Shown piece by piece: positions 27,506 through 35,131 of a DNA stretch of 64,000 nt; positions within the stretch are counted from its first letter, which is position 1, and each line of letters starts with the position of its first letter. Position numbers and translations under genes: made by a program. This stretch comes from JBEATZ01 sp041178545 (GTDB lineage: Bacteria; Planctomycetota; UBA1135; UBA2386), in contig JBEGVB010000024.1 in NCBI GenBank assembly GCA_041178545.1, positions 1 to 64,000 of the forward strand, read 5' to 3'. The notes beneath the pieces were generated by a model. The model ran no database searches, was not told the origin of the DNA, and worked only from the letters and a program-made list of their open reading frames with translations.

Positions 27506-28363
27506 TCAGTCCTCCCCTGGGGCGGGTGCCGCGAACCGCGGGCCCTCGACGTCGTCGGTGAGGATCTCGAGCACGTCCAGCACGTCGCACCTGCAGGCCG
27601 TGCCCAGCAGCGAGGCCAGCGAGGGAACGGTCCTGCCCTCGTCGCCACTGATCCACTCCTTCACGTAGGTGCCGTGCTGGCACAGCAGCCTGAGCTCGAG
27701 CCGGTCAGGGGCCATCACCTGCAGGTCGACCACCCGCACACGGCGGCGGCGGTCCAGGTCGGCGCGGCGGTGTGCCACGCGCTGTGGCGTGCGCTGGACC
27801 ACGACTTCCTCGAACCCCACGGTGCGAGCCACCAGGTCTGCAGCCACGGGGGCCGCGCACGCGACCTCTGCGCGGTAGACCTTGTCGAAGTGCGACTCCT
27901 TCCAGTGCGGCACGCGGTCGCGCTTCACGCGCACGAACGGGGCCAGCTCGATTGCACCGCCAGCCCGTTCGACGATCTCACGGCGCAGTGCCTCGAGGTC
28001 GACCTCGGGGTTGCGCACACCGTTCAGCTCGATGACGAAGGGGCGGCCCGCGCCCAGCATCAGCACGTCGATGTCCTCGCGGCCGGCACCGTGGAACGCA
28101 CTCGAACGGGCGCGGAACGCGGGCACCATGCGCCGCGCGACCAGTTCCTGCACCGACTCCTTCGTCAGCTTGCCGAAGCCGCCGCACGTCGCGCAGCCCT
28201 CCCGCCGGCGGCGGTTCCCCTTGCAGGCAGGGCACCAGAAGATGGTCTGCGGCAGGCCGCGCACGAGCTTGCGGTACCGGGACTCGAACCAGAGGTCGAG
28301 CCTCGCACTGCGACGGTCGCTGCGGTCACCGGTGACTCCACCGGGAGAGGGTGTCTCGCTCAC
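27506..28363 (-). CDS. Bacterial Pus10-like tRNA pseudouridine synthase
   Basis: A 285-residue protein matching the Pus10 family, otherwise best known from archaea and eukaryotes, where it makes pseudouridine 54/55 in the tRNA T-arm. A zinc ribbon (Cys 44, 47, 57, 60: CPAC...CATC) precedes the catalytic domain. GREDIDVLMLGAGRPFVIE at about 94-112 carries the catalytic Asp, and GTYVKEWISGDEGRTVPSL near 235-253 is the second signature. The THUMP-like N-terminal half of archaeal Pus10 is mostly absent. Whether it works on tRNA here is not known; a bacterium would normally use TruB for position 55. The next gene starts one base after its stop. Confidence 0.85.
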   Translation of the reverse strand: MSETPSPGGVTGDRSDRRSARLDLWFESRYRKLVRGLPQTIFWCPACKGNRRRREGCATCGGFGKLTKESVQELVARRMVPAFRARSSAFHGAGREDIDVLMLGAGRPFVIELNGVRNPEVDLEALRREIVERAGGAIELAPFVRVKRDRVPHWKESHFDKVYRAEVACAAPVAADLVARTVGFEEVVVQRTPQRVAHRRADLDRRRRVRVVDLQVMAPDRLELRLLCQHGTYVKEWISGDEGRTVPSLASLLGTACRCDVLDVLEILTDDVEGPRFAAPAPGED

Positions 28364-28404
28364 GGCGGCGCAGTATAGGCAGCACCGCGCGGGTCCCGCG
28401 ACGG

Positions 28405-28833
28405 TCAGCCTGCCGGCACGGGGTCGAGCGGGGCCTTGCGCCGGCCCTGGGCACCGCCCTGGGCCTGGGTGTTGCGACGGGACCGGAAGCGGCCCACGAA
28501 CCCGAAGAACTCCTTCACGTCGAGCGGGCTCTGCAGGAACGAGTGGATGTGGTGCTTGGCCTTCTGCACGCCCATGTCCTTGATGCTGGCTGCGGGAGCG
28601 ATCACCACGAGTTCGGTGTCGTGGTCGAACGAACGCATGTACTGCAGCAGTTGGACCGTCTCCGCGTCGCGGGGGTCCACGCCCAGGAACACGCAGTCGA
28701 ACTTCTTGTGCCGCAGCTGGGCGATGGCCTCGTAGCCGAGCCCCACCTGCACGTGGCAGTCGGGGAACTGTTCGAGGCCAACCTTCACCTGGTCGCGGAC
28801 CAGAGGATCCTTCTCCACCAGCAGGAACTCCAT
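28405..28833 (-). CDS. Degenerate response-regulator receiver-like protein
   Basis: A 142-residue protein with the receiver fold pattern: MEFLLVEKDPLVRDQVKVGL for strand 1 and helix 1, FDCVFLGVDPRDA where phospho-acceptor strand 3 should be, and TELVVIAP for strand 4. The key residues are missing: Gly stands where VLLD carries the acceptor Asp, and the conserved Lys of the KP motif is replaced in FLQSPLD. The C-terminal 25 residues are Arg/Gln/Gly-rich. It therefore probably acts without phosphorylation, as a pseudo-receiver or binding module. It starts the minus-strand operon upstream of the Pus10-like gene and is divergent from the RNase HII-like gene. Confidence 0.75.
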   Translation of the reverse strand: MEFLLVEKDPLVRDQVKVGLEQFPDCHVQVGLGYEAIAQLRHKKFDCVFLGVDPRDAETVQLLQYMRSFDHDTELVVIAPAASIKDMGVQKAKHHIHSFLQSPLDVKEFFGFVGRFRSRRNTQAQGGAQGRRKAPLDPVPAG

Positions 28834-28867
28834 GGTATTGGCCCTATCGGCATGGGAGGCTGCGCGA

Positions 28868-29815
28868 GTGAACTTCCAGGCAGGTGTCGACGAGGCAGGG
28901 CTCGGCCCGATCCTTGGCCCACTGGTCGTCGCGGGCGTCGCGATGGGCGGTCCCGAGGGTGCCGACCCGTGGCAACTGCTGGCCGGGCGGGTCGCCCGCG
29001 AGCGCCATGCGAAGGGCAAGTTGCGCGTGGCCGACAGCAAGAAGGTGCACTCGGGGGCCCACGGCCTGGAGCGGCTCGAGCAGACCGTCCTCGGCTTCTG
29101 GGGTGCCTTCCGCGGCGGCCTGCCGACCACCCTGGCCGAGTGGCTGCACGACCTCGGCCACGACACCAGCGGCCTCAGCCGGTGCCCTTGGTACCAGTCG
29201 CTCGACCTTGCCCTCCCGCTGCACACGGACCGTGGGCTGCTGGAGCTGCAGGCGGCGATGCTGGCGCGGGACCTCGAGTCCGCAGGCCTGCAGCTCGCCC
29301 GCATCGCCGTGCGCCCGGTCGAGGTCGAGGAGTGGAACGCGCTGATCGCCGAGACCGACAACAAGAGCCGGGCCCACTTCCGTGTGTATGCGGAGGTCAT
29401 CGCACGCATCCTCGAGGTGCTGCCCGCGGGCGCCCACCTCGTTGCCGACCGGGCTGGTGGCCGCATGCACTACCGCAACGACCTGGTGCGAATCCGCCCC
29501 AGTTGCCGCGTGGAGGTCGTGCAGGAGCAGAAGGCCGTGTCGGTCTACAGGCTGCACGAGGACGGTGCGACGCGCACCGTCACCTTCAGCGAGAAGGCCG
29601 AGAACCGGGCTTTCCCCACGGCTCTCGCCAGTTGCTTCGCCAAGTACACCCGCGAGCTGTTCCTGCGCGTGCTCAATGACTGGTTCGCCTCCCGCGTGCC
29701 AGGCATCACCCCCACCGCCGGGTACTTCGTCGACGGGCACCGGTTCCTGCGGGACCTGGAGCCGCACGCGGCCGGCCTGGCACTGCCACGGGAACTGCTC
29801 GTGCGCTGTCGCTGA
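28868..29815 (+). CDS. RNase HII-like protein
   Basis: A 315-residue protein, longer than the usual 200-260 for RNase HII. The N-terminus FQAGVDEAGLGPILGPLVVA matches the RNase HII catalytic motif DEAGRGP..GP, except that the Arg is Leu. VADSKKVHS at about 55-63 is the second conserved motif (ADSKKLS). HLVADRAGGR near 200 and GYFVDGHRFL near 290 may supply further acidic and C-terminal elements. The Arg in DEAGRG helps recognise the ribonucleotide junction, so substrate choice may differ. Insertions of about 60 residues lie around 65-125. The GTG at 28868 has a good Shine-Dalgarno (gggagg) upstream; an ATG at 28832 would overlap the opposite gene's start. Confidence 0.75.
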   Translation: MNFQAGVDEAGLGPILGPLVVAGVAMGGPEGADPWQLLAGRVARERHAKGKLRVADSKKVHSGAHGLERLEQTVLGFWGAFRGGLPTTLAEWLHDLGHDTSGLSRCPWYQSLDLALPLHTDRGLLELQAAMLARDLESAGLQLARIAVRPVEVEEWNALIAETDNKSRAHFRVYAEVIARILEVLPAGAHLVADRAGGRMHYRNDLVRIRPSCRVEVVQEQKAVSVYRLHEDGATRTVTFSEKAENRAFPTALASCFAKYTRELFLRVLNDWFASRVPGITPTAGYFVDGHRFLRDLEPHAAGLALPRELLVRCR

Positions 29816-29874
29816 ACGGGACGAGGCGCCCTCATCCCCTTGCGGCTCGTGTGGAGGGTCGCCATCCTGCGACC

Positions 29875-30516
29875 ATGCTGCGCGCCCTGGCCCTGCTCTC
29901 CGTCGCCCTGCCTGCCGCTGCCCTCGGTGGCAGGCTCACCGCGCCCGTGTCGAGCGAGGAGCCGCCGCTCCAGATGGTCCTCACCGTCGGCGGCGTCGAG
30001 CACCGCATGGTCGACGGCAGGGAGGTCGAGATCGAGGTGGGTGGAAACAAGGTCAAGGCCAACGTGAGCGTTGCACCGGTCCGCACCTTCGAGGGCGCCG
30101 GCATCCGCTTCGAGTTCCCGCGCGACATGGCGTGGTCCCACCAACCGGGCGAGGAGGCGGAGATCTGGACGCTCGACGGCGACGAGTTCGTCATCCACGT
30201 CAACTCCTACCCGTCCGGCGACCCGCTGGAACTCGCCGAGGAGACCGTGAAGCAGATCGCACGCACGGTGGACGAGGCCAACGATGCCAAGCCGAAGCGC
30301 TCGGAGTTCCAACTGGGCATGCTGACCTGCAGCGCCTACTCGGTGGAGATCGGCCTTGCCGGATTCGAGATGTCGCTCACGGCAATTGCCCTCCCCATCG
30401 AGGATCGCCCGGTCGTGATCCTGCTCCAGCGCGGGACCGAGGACCAGGACGAGAACCCGGAGGAGACCAGGCAGGTGATGGAACTGCTCCGCACCACCTT
30501 CCGCGTCGTGGACTGA
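29875..30516 (+). CDS. Small exported protein of unknown function
   Basis: A 213-residue protein with a short signal peptide (MLRALALLSVALPAAALG). The mature part has an alpha-beta character: strands such as LQMVLTVGGVEHRMVDG and IRFEFPRDMAWSHQPGEEAEIWTLDGDEFVIHVNSYPSG, and helices including LELAEETVKQIARTVDEAN. I see no catalytic motif and no family I can name. The ATG at 29875 begins the signal peptide; an upstream in-frame ATG at 29851 would put charged residues ahead of it. It sits between the RNase HII-like gene and valS, all on the plus strand. Confidence 0.7.
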   Translation: MLRALALLSVALPAAALGGRLTAPVSSEEPPLQMVLTVGGVEHRMVDGREVEIEVGGNKVKANVSVAPVRTFEGAGIRFEFPRDMAWSHQPGEEAEIWTLDGDEFVIHVNSYPSGDPLELAEETVKQIARTVDEANDAKPKRSEFQLGMLTCSAYSVEIGLAGFEMSLTAIALPIEDRPVVILLQRGTEDQDENPEETRQVMELLRTTFRVVD

Positions 30517-30521
30517 GACTC

Positions 30522-30554
30522 CCGCGCGCAGGACCGGGGTCCAGGCGCGCGCGG
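30522..30554. terminator. Strong inverted repeat between the small exported protein gene and valS
   Basis: Arms ccgcgcgc at 30522-30529 and gcgcgcgg at 30547-30554 can pair over 8 bp, with an inner ggac/gtcc stem closing a cggg loop. It begins six bases after the stop of the upstream gene. There is no T-tract, so a rho-independent terminator is not proven. It could equally be an mRNA-stabilising hairpin or a valS 5-prime leader element. Confidence 0.45.
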
Positions 30555-30606
30555 ACCACGCCGAGGGTGGCACTCGCAAGCCGCCTCCGTACGATCCCCG
30601 CCCTCC

Positions 30607-33600
30607 ATGACGAGCGCGCTCCCCGAGAAGTACGACCCGGCCACGCTGGAACCCGCGGTCACGCAGAAGTGGCTGCAGCAGAAGGCATTCGGGGCCACGC
30701 CCGACGCCCGTGAGAACCGCTACGTCGTGATGATGCCGCTGCCCAACGTGACGGGTGCGCTGCACATGGGCCATGCGATGGACAACGTGATGCAGGACCT
30801 CCTCATCCGCTGGCACCGCATGCAGGGAGACAACACCCTCTGGATGGCTGGTACCGACCACGCGGGCATCGCAACCCAGTCCGTGGTGGAGAAGCGACTC
30901 AAGGAGATCGAGGGCAGGACGCGGCACGACATCGGTCGCGAGGCCCTCGTCGAGCGCATCTGGGCCTGGAAGGAACAGTGCCAGACTCGCATCGTCACCC
31001 AGCAGCAGGCCATGGGCTGCTCGTGCGACTGGGACCGTACGCGCTTCACCATGGACGCAGTGTGCGCACGCGCCGTGCGGCACACGTTCTTCCGGATGTT
31101 CCGCGACGGGCTGATCTTCCGCGGCAACCGGCTGGTCAACTGGGACTGCGCGCTGCAGACCGCGGTGGCGGACGACGAGCTCTACAAGGAGACTGTCCAG
31201 GGCAAGTTCCACTACCTGCGTTACCCGGTGGCAAACCCGCAGGCAGGCGAGCCCACGCACGTGCACGTGGCCACCACGCGCCCCGAGACCATGCTGGGCG
31301 ACACGGCAGTGGCAGTGCACCCCGACCCCGCGGGCGCACTCGAGCAGGCCATCGCCGAACAGCAGGCAAGGGTGGCGGCAGCGACGCCGAAGGAGCGAGC
31401 CGATGCGGAGCGCGAGCTCGAACGGCTGGTGGAGCGCCGCACCTCGGTGGTCCCCCACCTCGTGCAGGTGGCCGCCATGGCACGCGCGGGCCGCAAGGTC
31501 GTGCTGCCGCTCCTCGGACGCGAGATCCCCGTCGTGTGCGACACCTGGGCGGACCCCACGCTGGGCACCGGCTGCGTCAAGGTCACGCCTGCCCACGACC
31601 CCAACGACTATGCCGTGTGGCAGCGCCACCCCCACATCGGCGCGGTCAACATGATGCAGCCCGACGGCAGCATCGGTGCCGCAGGCGGCGTGTACCAAGG
31701 CCTCGACCGGTTCGAGGCGCGCAAGCGGATCCTCGCCGACCTCGACAAGGCAGGACTGCTCGAGCGCATCGAGGACCGCGCCATGGAGGTCGACCACTCC
31801 GACCGCAGCAAGACCGTCGTCGAGCCGTGGCTGAGCCGCCAGTGGTTCGTGCGCATGGCGGACGTGGAGGGCGGCATCCTCATGGGACGCGGCACCGCCA
31901 AGGAGTTCCGCAGCCCCGGCCTCGCCCAGGCGGCGCTCGACGCAACCAACGGGACCCTGCCGTCGCTGCCCGGCGGCAAGCCCCGCGCGCAGGTGCAGTT
32001 CCACCCCGACCAGGACCGCTACCGCAAGATGTACGACCAGTGGCTCGCCGAGAAGCGCGACTGGTGCATCAGCCGCCAGCTCTGGTGGGGCCACCGCATC
32101 CCCGTGTGGCGCGGCGACATGCCCGTGCACAAGCTGTTGGCCCTCGAGCCGGTGCTGGGCTCCGCGCTGCAGCGCGACGACATTGCTGCGTGGGTGGTGA
32201 CCGACGACGGCAAGCGATGGTCCCCTGCCGAGGCATTCGTCGCCCTGCGCCAGCCGGGCAGTCCTGCTGCCGTCGAGGTGCAGATCTGCTTCCGCGACGA
32301 GGCACAGGACGCCCAGCTGGGCCCGATGCTGCAGGGTGCAGGCCTCGCGCTCGACCCCGACGTGCTCGACACGTGGTTCAGCTCCGCGCTGTGGCCGCAC
32401 AGCACGCTGGGCTGGCCCAACCCCACCACGGCTGCCGTCGACGCGGGCCAGAGCCCCATGGTCACCCCGGACGGCACCAGCGTCCTCGACTACTACTACC
32501 CGGGATCGTGCCTCGTCACCGGCCGCGACATCATCACCCTCTGGGTCGCGCGCATGGTCGTCACCGGCCTCTACAACCTCGGTGACCTGCCGTTCCGCGA
32601 CGTGTTCCTGCACGCCACCATCCTCGACGGCAAGGGCGAGCGCATGTCGAAGTCGAAGGGCAACGGCATCGACCCGCTCGACATCATCTCCCGCTACGGC
32701 GCCGATGCCCTGCGCTACATCGTTTGCGAGCTCCAGACCGGCACGCAGGACATCCGGCTGCCCGTGCAGGCCATCTCGCCGTTCGACAGCGAGGAGCGCC
32801 TCATCGACCTCGCCACCGCCAAGCAGGGCCCATTCGTCGGCACCTACGTGGACCCGAAGACCGGCAAGGTGTTCGACCTCGTCGGCCTCTACCAGAAGGA
32901 GGGCTTTGCACAGGCGCGCGCAACCAGCGACCGGTTTGCCGTCGGCGCCAACTTCTGCAACAAGCTCTTCAACGCCGCGCGTTTCGCCTTCCTCAACGTC
33001 GAGGGCTGCACCTTCCGCCCGCTCGACCGGGCCACCCTCCCGCTCGAGGACCGCTGGGTCCTGTCGCGGTTGCAGGCAGCGGTGACGACCACGCAGGCGC
33101 AGCTCTGCGACTACAACCCGTCCGCGGCCATCGGCACGCTGCGCGAGTTCTTCTGGAACGAGTTCTGCGACTGGTACCTCGAGCTGGTCAAGCCGCGCTT
33201 CCGTCCCGAGGCAGACCCGGCGGGCGCCGCCGTGGCGCGGCAGGTGCTTGCTGCGGTGCTCGACCAGTCCCTGCGGCTGCTGCACCCCTTCGTGCCGTTC
33301 CTCACCGAGACCCTGTGGACACGGCTCGACGAACTGGCGCCCGTGCGCGGCATCGAGACGCCCTTTGCCCCCTCCAAGCTGCTCGTGCACGCACAGTGGC
33401 CCGCAGGCCGCCCCGCGTGGAGCGATGCCGCTGCCGAGGAGCAGGTGCGCGCCGTCCAGCAGTGGTGTGTCGCCATCCGTGAGACCCGCAGCCGGTACCA
33501 GGTGGCGCCCAAGGTGCGCCTCGAGTGTCGCATCGCAGCCGAGGGCGCGGTGGCCGGGGTCCTGGAGGCAGCAGCAGCCCTGTTGTGCAACATGGCCGGG

Positions 33601-33897
33601 CTCAGCTCCCTCACCGTGGCGAGCGGTGCCACGCGCACTGCCGACTCGGCCACCGTCGTCGTGGGCGGCGCCCGCGCCTACCTGCCGGGCGTGGTGGACC
33701 TCGACAAGGAGCGTGCGCGGTTGCGCCAGCAGGCCGACAAGCTGCGCGGCCAGATCGAGGGACTCGCGCGCAAGCTTTCCAACGAGGGATTCCTCGCCAA
33801 GGCGCCTGCCGACGTCGTCGCCAAGGAGCGCGCCAGCCTCGAGGCCATGCAGTCACAGCTCGCCACGCTCGAAGAGAGCCTGCGGGAACTGGGCTGA
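30607..33897 (+). CDS. valS: Valine--tRNA ligase
   Basis: A 1096-residue class I aminoacyl-tRNA synthetase charging tRNA-Val. The HIGH-type motif is in PLPNVTGALHMGHA near 40-53 and KMSKS appears as ERMSKSKGNGIDP near 680. The CP1 editing domain (TTRPETMLGDTAVAVHP, KVTPAHDPNDY) should hydrolyse mischarged Thr-tRNA. The C-terminal coiled-coil arm (VDLDKERARLRQQADKLRGQIEGLARKLSNEGF) is present. At 1096 residues it is about 140 longer than the E. coli enzyme; the extra sequence includes a charged helix at roughly 240-280 inside CP1 and another insertion near 510-580. The YaeQ gene starts seven bases after its stop. Confidence 0.96.
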   Translation: MTSALPEKYDPATLEPAVTQKWLQQKAFGATPDARENRYVVMMPLPNVTGALHMGHAMDNVMQDLLIRWHRMQGDNTLWMAGTDHAGIATQSVVEKRLKEIEGRTRHDIGREALVERIWAWKEQCQTRIVTQQQAMGCSCDWDRTRFTMDAVCARAVRHTFFRMFRDGLIFRGNRLVNWDCALQTAVADDELYKETVQGKFHYLRYPVANPQAGEPTHVHVATTRPETMLGDTAVAVHPDPAGALEQAIAEQQARVAAATPKERADAERELERLVERRTSVVPHLVQVAAMARAGRKVVLPLLGREIPVVCDTWADPTLGTGCVKVTPAHDPNDYAVWQRHPHIGAVNMMQPDGSIGAAGGVYQGLDRFEARKRILADLDKAGLLERIEDRAMEVDHSDRSKTVVEPWLSRQWFVRMADVEGGILMGRGTAKEFRSPGLAQAALDATNGTLPSLPGGKPRAQVQFHPDQDRYRKMYDQWLAEKRDWCISRQLWWGHRIPVWRGDMPVHKLLALEPVLGSALQRDDIAAWVVTDDGKRWSPAEAFVALRQPGSPAAVEVQICFRDEAQDAQLGPMLQGAGLALDPDVLDTWFSSALWPHSTLGWPNPTTAAVDAGQSPMVTPDGTSVLDYYYPGSCLVTGRDIITLWVARMVVTGLYNLGDLPFRDVFLHATILDGKGERMSKSKGNGIDPLDIISRYGADALRYIVCELQTGTQDIRLPVQAISPFDSEERLIDLATAKQGPFVGTYVDPKTGKVFDLVGLYQKEGFAQARATSDRFAVGANFCNKLFNAARFAFLNVEGCTFRPLDRATLPLEDRWVLSRLQAAVTTTQAQLCDYNPSAAIGTLREFFWNEFCDWYLELVKPRFRPEADPAGAAVARQVLAAVLDQSLRLLHPFVPFLTETLWTRLDELAPVRGIETPFAPSKLLVHAQWPAGRPAWSDAAAEEQVRAVQQWCVAIRETRSRYQVAPKVRLECRIAAEGAVAGVLEAAAALLCNMAGLSSLTVASGATRTADSATVVVGGARAYLPGVVDLDKERARLRQQADKLRGQIEGLARKLSNEGFLAKAPADVVAKERASLEAMQSQLATLEESLRELG

Positions 33898-33904
33898 GGC
33901 CGCC

Positions 33905-34444
33905 ATGCTGTTCCGTTTCGAGATCGGCGTCGCAGACCTCGACCGCGACCACTACACGACCCTCGACCTGCGCGTCGCCCGCCATCCGTCCGAGGACAAC
34001 CCCTACATGCTCACCCGCGTGCTCGCGTTCGCACTCGAGCACAAGGAGGGGCTCGAGTTCAGCGCCGGCGGTCTCAGCGACGTCGACGTGCCCGCCCTCC
34101 TCGTGCGCGACGACACCGGCAGGATCCGCGAGTGGATCGAGGTCGGTGCCCCTGCCCCCGACCGGCTCCACCGCGCGGCCAAGGCAGCCGAGCGGGTCGT
34201 CGTCTGGTGCCACCGCAGGCCCGACCTGCTGCGCCAGCGCTGTCAGAAGGAACGGGTCCACCGTGCCGAGCAGGTCCAGGTCGTCGAGGTGCCGGGGGAC
34301 CTGCTGGATGCGCTCGAGAGGCGACTCGACCGCAACAACCGGTGGGACCTCACGAGGCAGGAAGGCCGCATCACCCTCGTGATCGGTGCGGACGTGGTCG
34401 AGGCAGGTCTCGAGTCCGGCCCGCTGGCACCGCCGACAGGCTGA
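33905..34444 (+). CDS. YaeQ family protein
   Basis: A 179-residue protein of YaeQ length. Family features are FRFEIGVADLDRDHYTTLDLRVARHPSEDNPYMLTRVLAFAL near the start, a central GRIREWIEVGAPAPDRLHRAAKAAERVVVW, and a C-terminal LTRQEGRITLVIGADVVE. The fold is restriction-endonuclease-like (PD-(D/E)XK superfamily) with no established activity; E. coli YaeQ has been connected to suppression of rfaH mutants. It starts right after valS and probably shares its transcript. Confidence 0.88.
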   Translation: MLFRFEIGVADLDRDHYTTLDLRVARHPSEDNPYMLTRVLAFALEHKEGLEFSAGGLSDVDVPALLVRDDTGRIREWIEVGAPAPDRLHRAAKAAERVVVWCHRRPDLLRQRCQKERVHRAEQVQVVEVPGDLLDALERRLDRNNRWDLTRQEGRITLVIGADVVEAGLESGPLAPPTG

Positions 34445-34564
34445 GTCCCCGGGACGACACTGGGCACAAGTGCCCATGGGCCCCTGCAGCCCGACAGCCG
34501 ATCCTGCTGTGGACTCCAGACCGGCTCTGGCAGAGTGACCGGAGCCCAACCCAAACCGCTGCCC

Positions 34565-35131
34565 ATGTACGGACTCGTCAACAAGGCTGTCGAAGGCCTC
34601 CTCCGCTCCAGGTTCGGCGACTCGACCTGGCACCGGATCCGCGAGAGTGCCGGGCTCCCGGACCAGCCGTTCCTCTCCATGGAGCAGTATCCGGACGCAT
34701 CCACCTATGCGCTCGTGGGTGCTGCGAGCCGCATCCTCGGCGTCGATGCCGATGCCATCCTGCGGGAGTTCGGCCGCTACTGGACCGAGTACACCGGTGA
34801 GCAGGGCTACGGCGAGCTCATGCGCAGCGCAGGCAGGACCCTGCCCGAGTTCCTGCGCAACCTCGACCAGTTGCACACACGCATCCAGCTCGCCTTCCCG
34901 CACCTCCAGCCGCCGAGCTTCTCGGTCTCCGACGAGACCGAGAACAGCCTCGTGCTCCACTACTTCTCCGAACGTGCGGGACTTGCCCCGCTCGTCGAGG
35001 GACTGGTCGACGGACTCGGCAAGCGTTTCCAACTCGAGGTCTCCATCCGCCGGGGGCGGGTCGAGACGCCCACGCCGCACGAGACCTTCCACCTGCAGTG
35101 GCGCGCGGCAGCCGGCCAGGGCACGACATGA
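34565..35131 (+). CDS. H-NOX heme nitric-oxide/oxygen-binding protein
   Basis: A 188-residue haem sensor of canonical H-NOX length. It starts MYGLVNKAVEGLL, the hallmark N-terminus. The proximal haem ligand should be His 104 in LDQLH, and the YxSxR propionate-binding motif is Y133-S135-R137 in HYFSERAGL. No distal Tyr in the position used by oxygen-binding members is evident to me, so an NO sensor is more likely, but this needs alignment. Its stop overlaps the ATG of the hybrid kinase (ATGA), the standard arrangement for an H-NOX signalling pair. The 120 bp before it may hold the promoter. Confidence 0.92.
   Translation: MYGLVNKAVEGLLRSRFGDSTWHRIRESAGLPDQPFLSMEQYPDASTYALVGAASRILGVDADAILREFGRYWTEYTGEQGYGELMRSAGRTLPEFLRNLDQLHTRIQLAFPHLQPPSFSVSDETENSLVLHYFSERAGLAPLVEGLVDGLGKRFQLEVSIRRGRVETPTPHETFHLQWRAAAGQGTT

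Noticed and set aside
29545..33390. A 1281-codon open frame on the minus strand opposite valS
   Set aside because: High GC leaves the antisense frame open; its His/Gly/Arg/Val-rich translation matches no protein pattern, and valS is unmistakable on the other strand.
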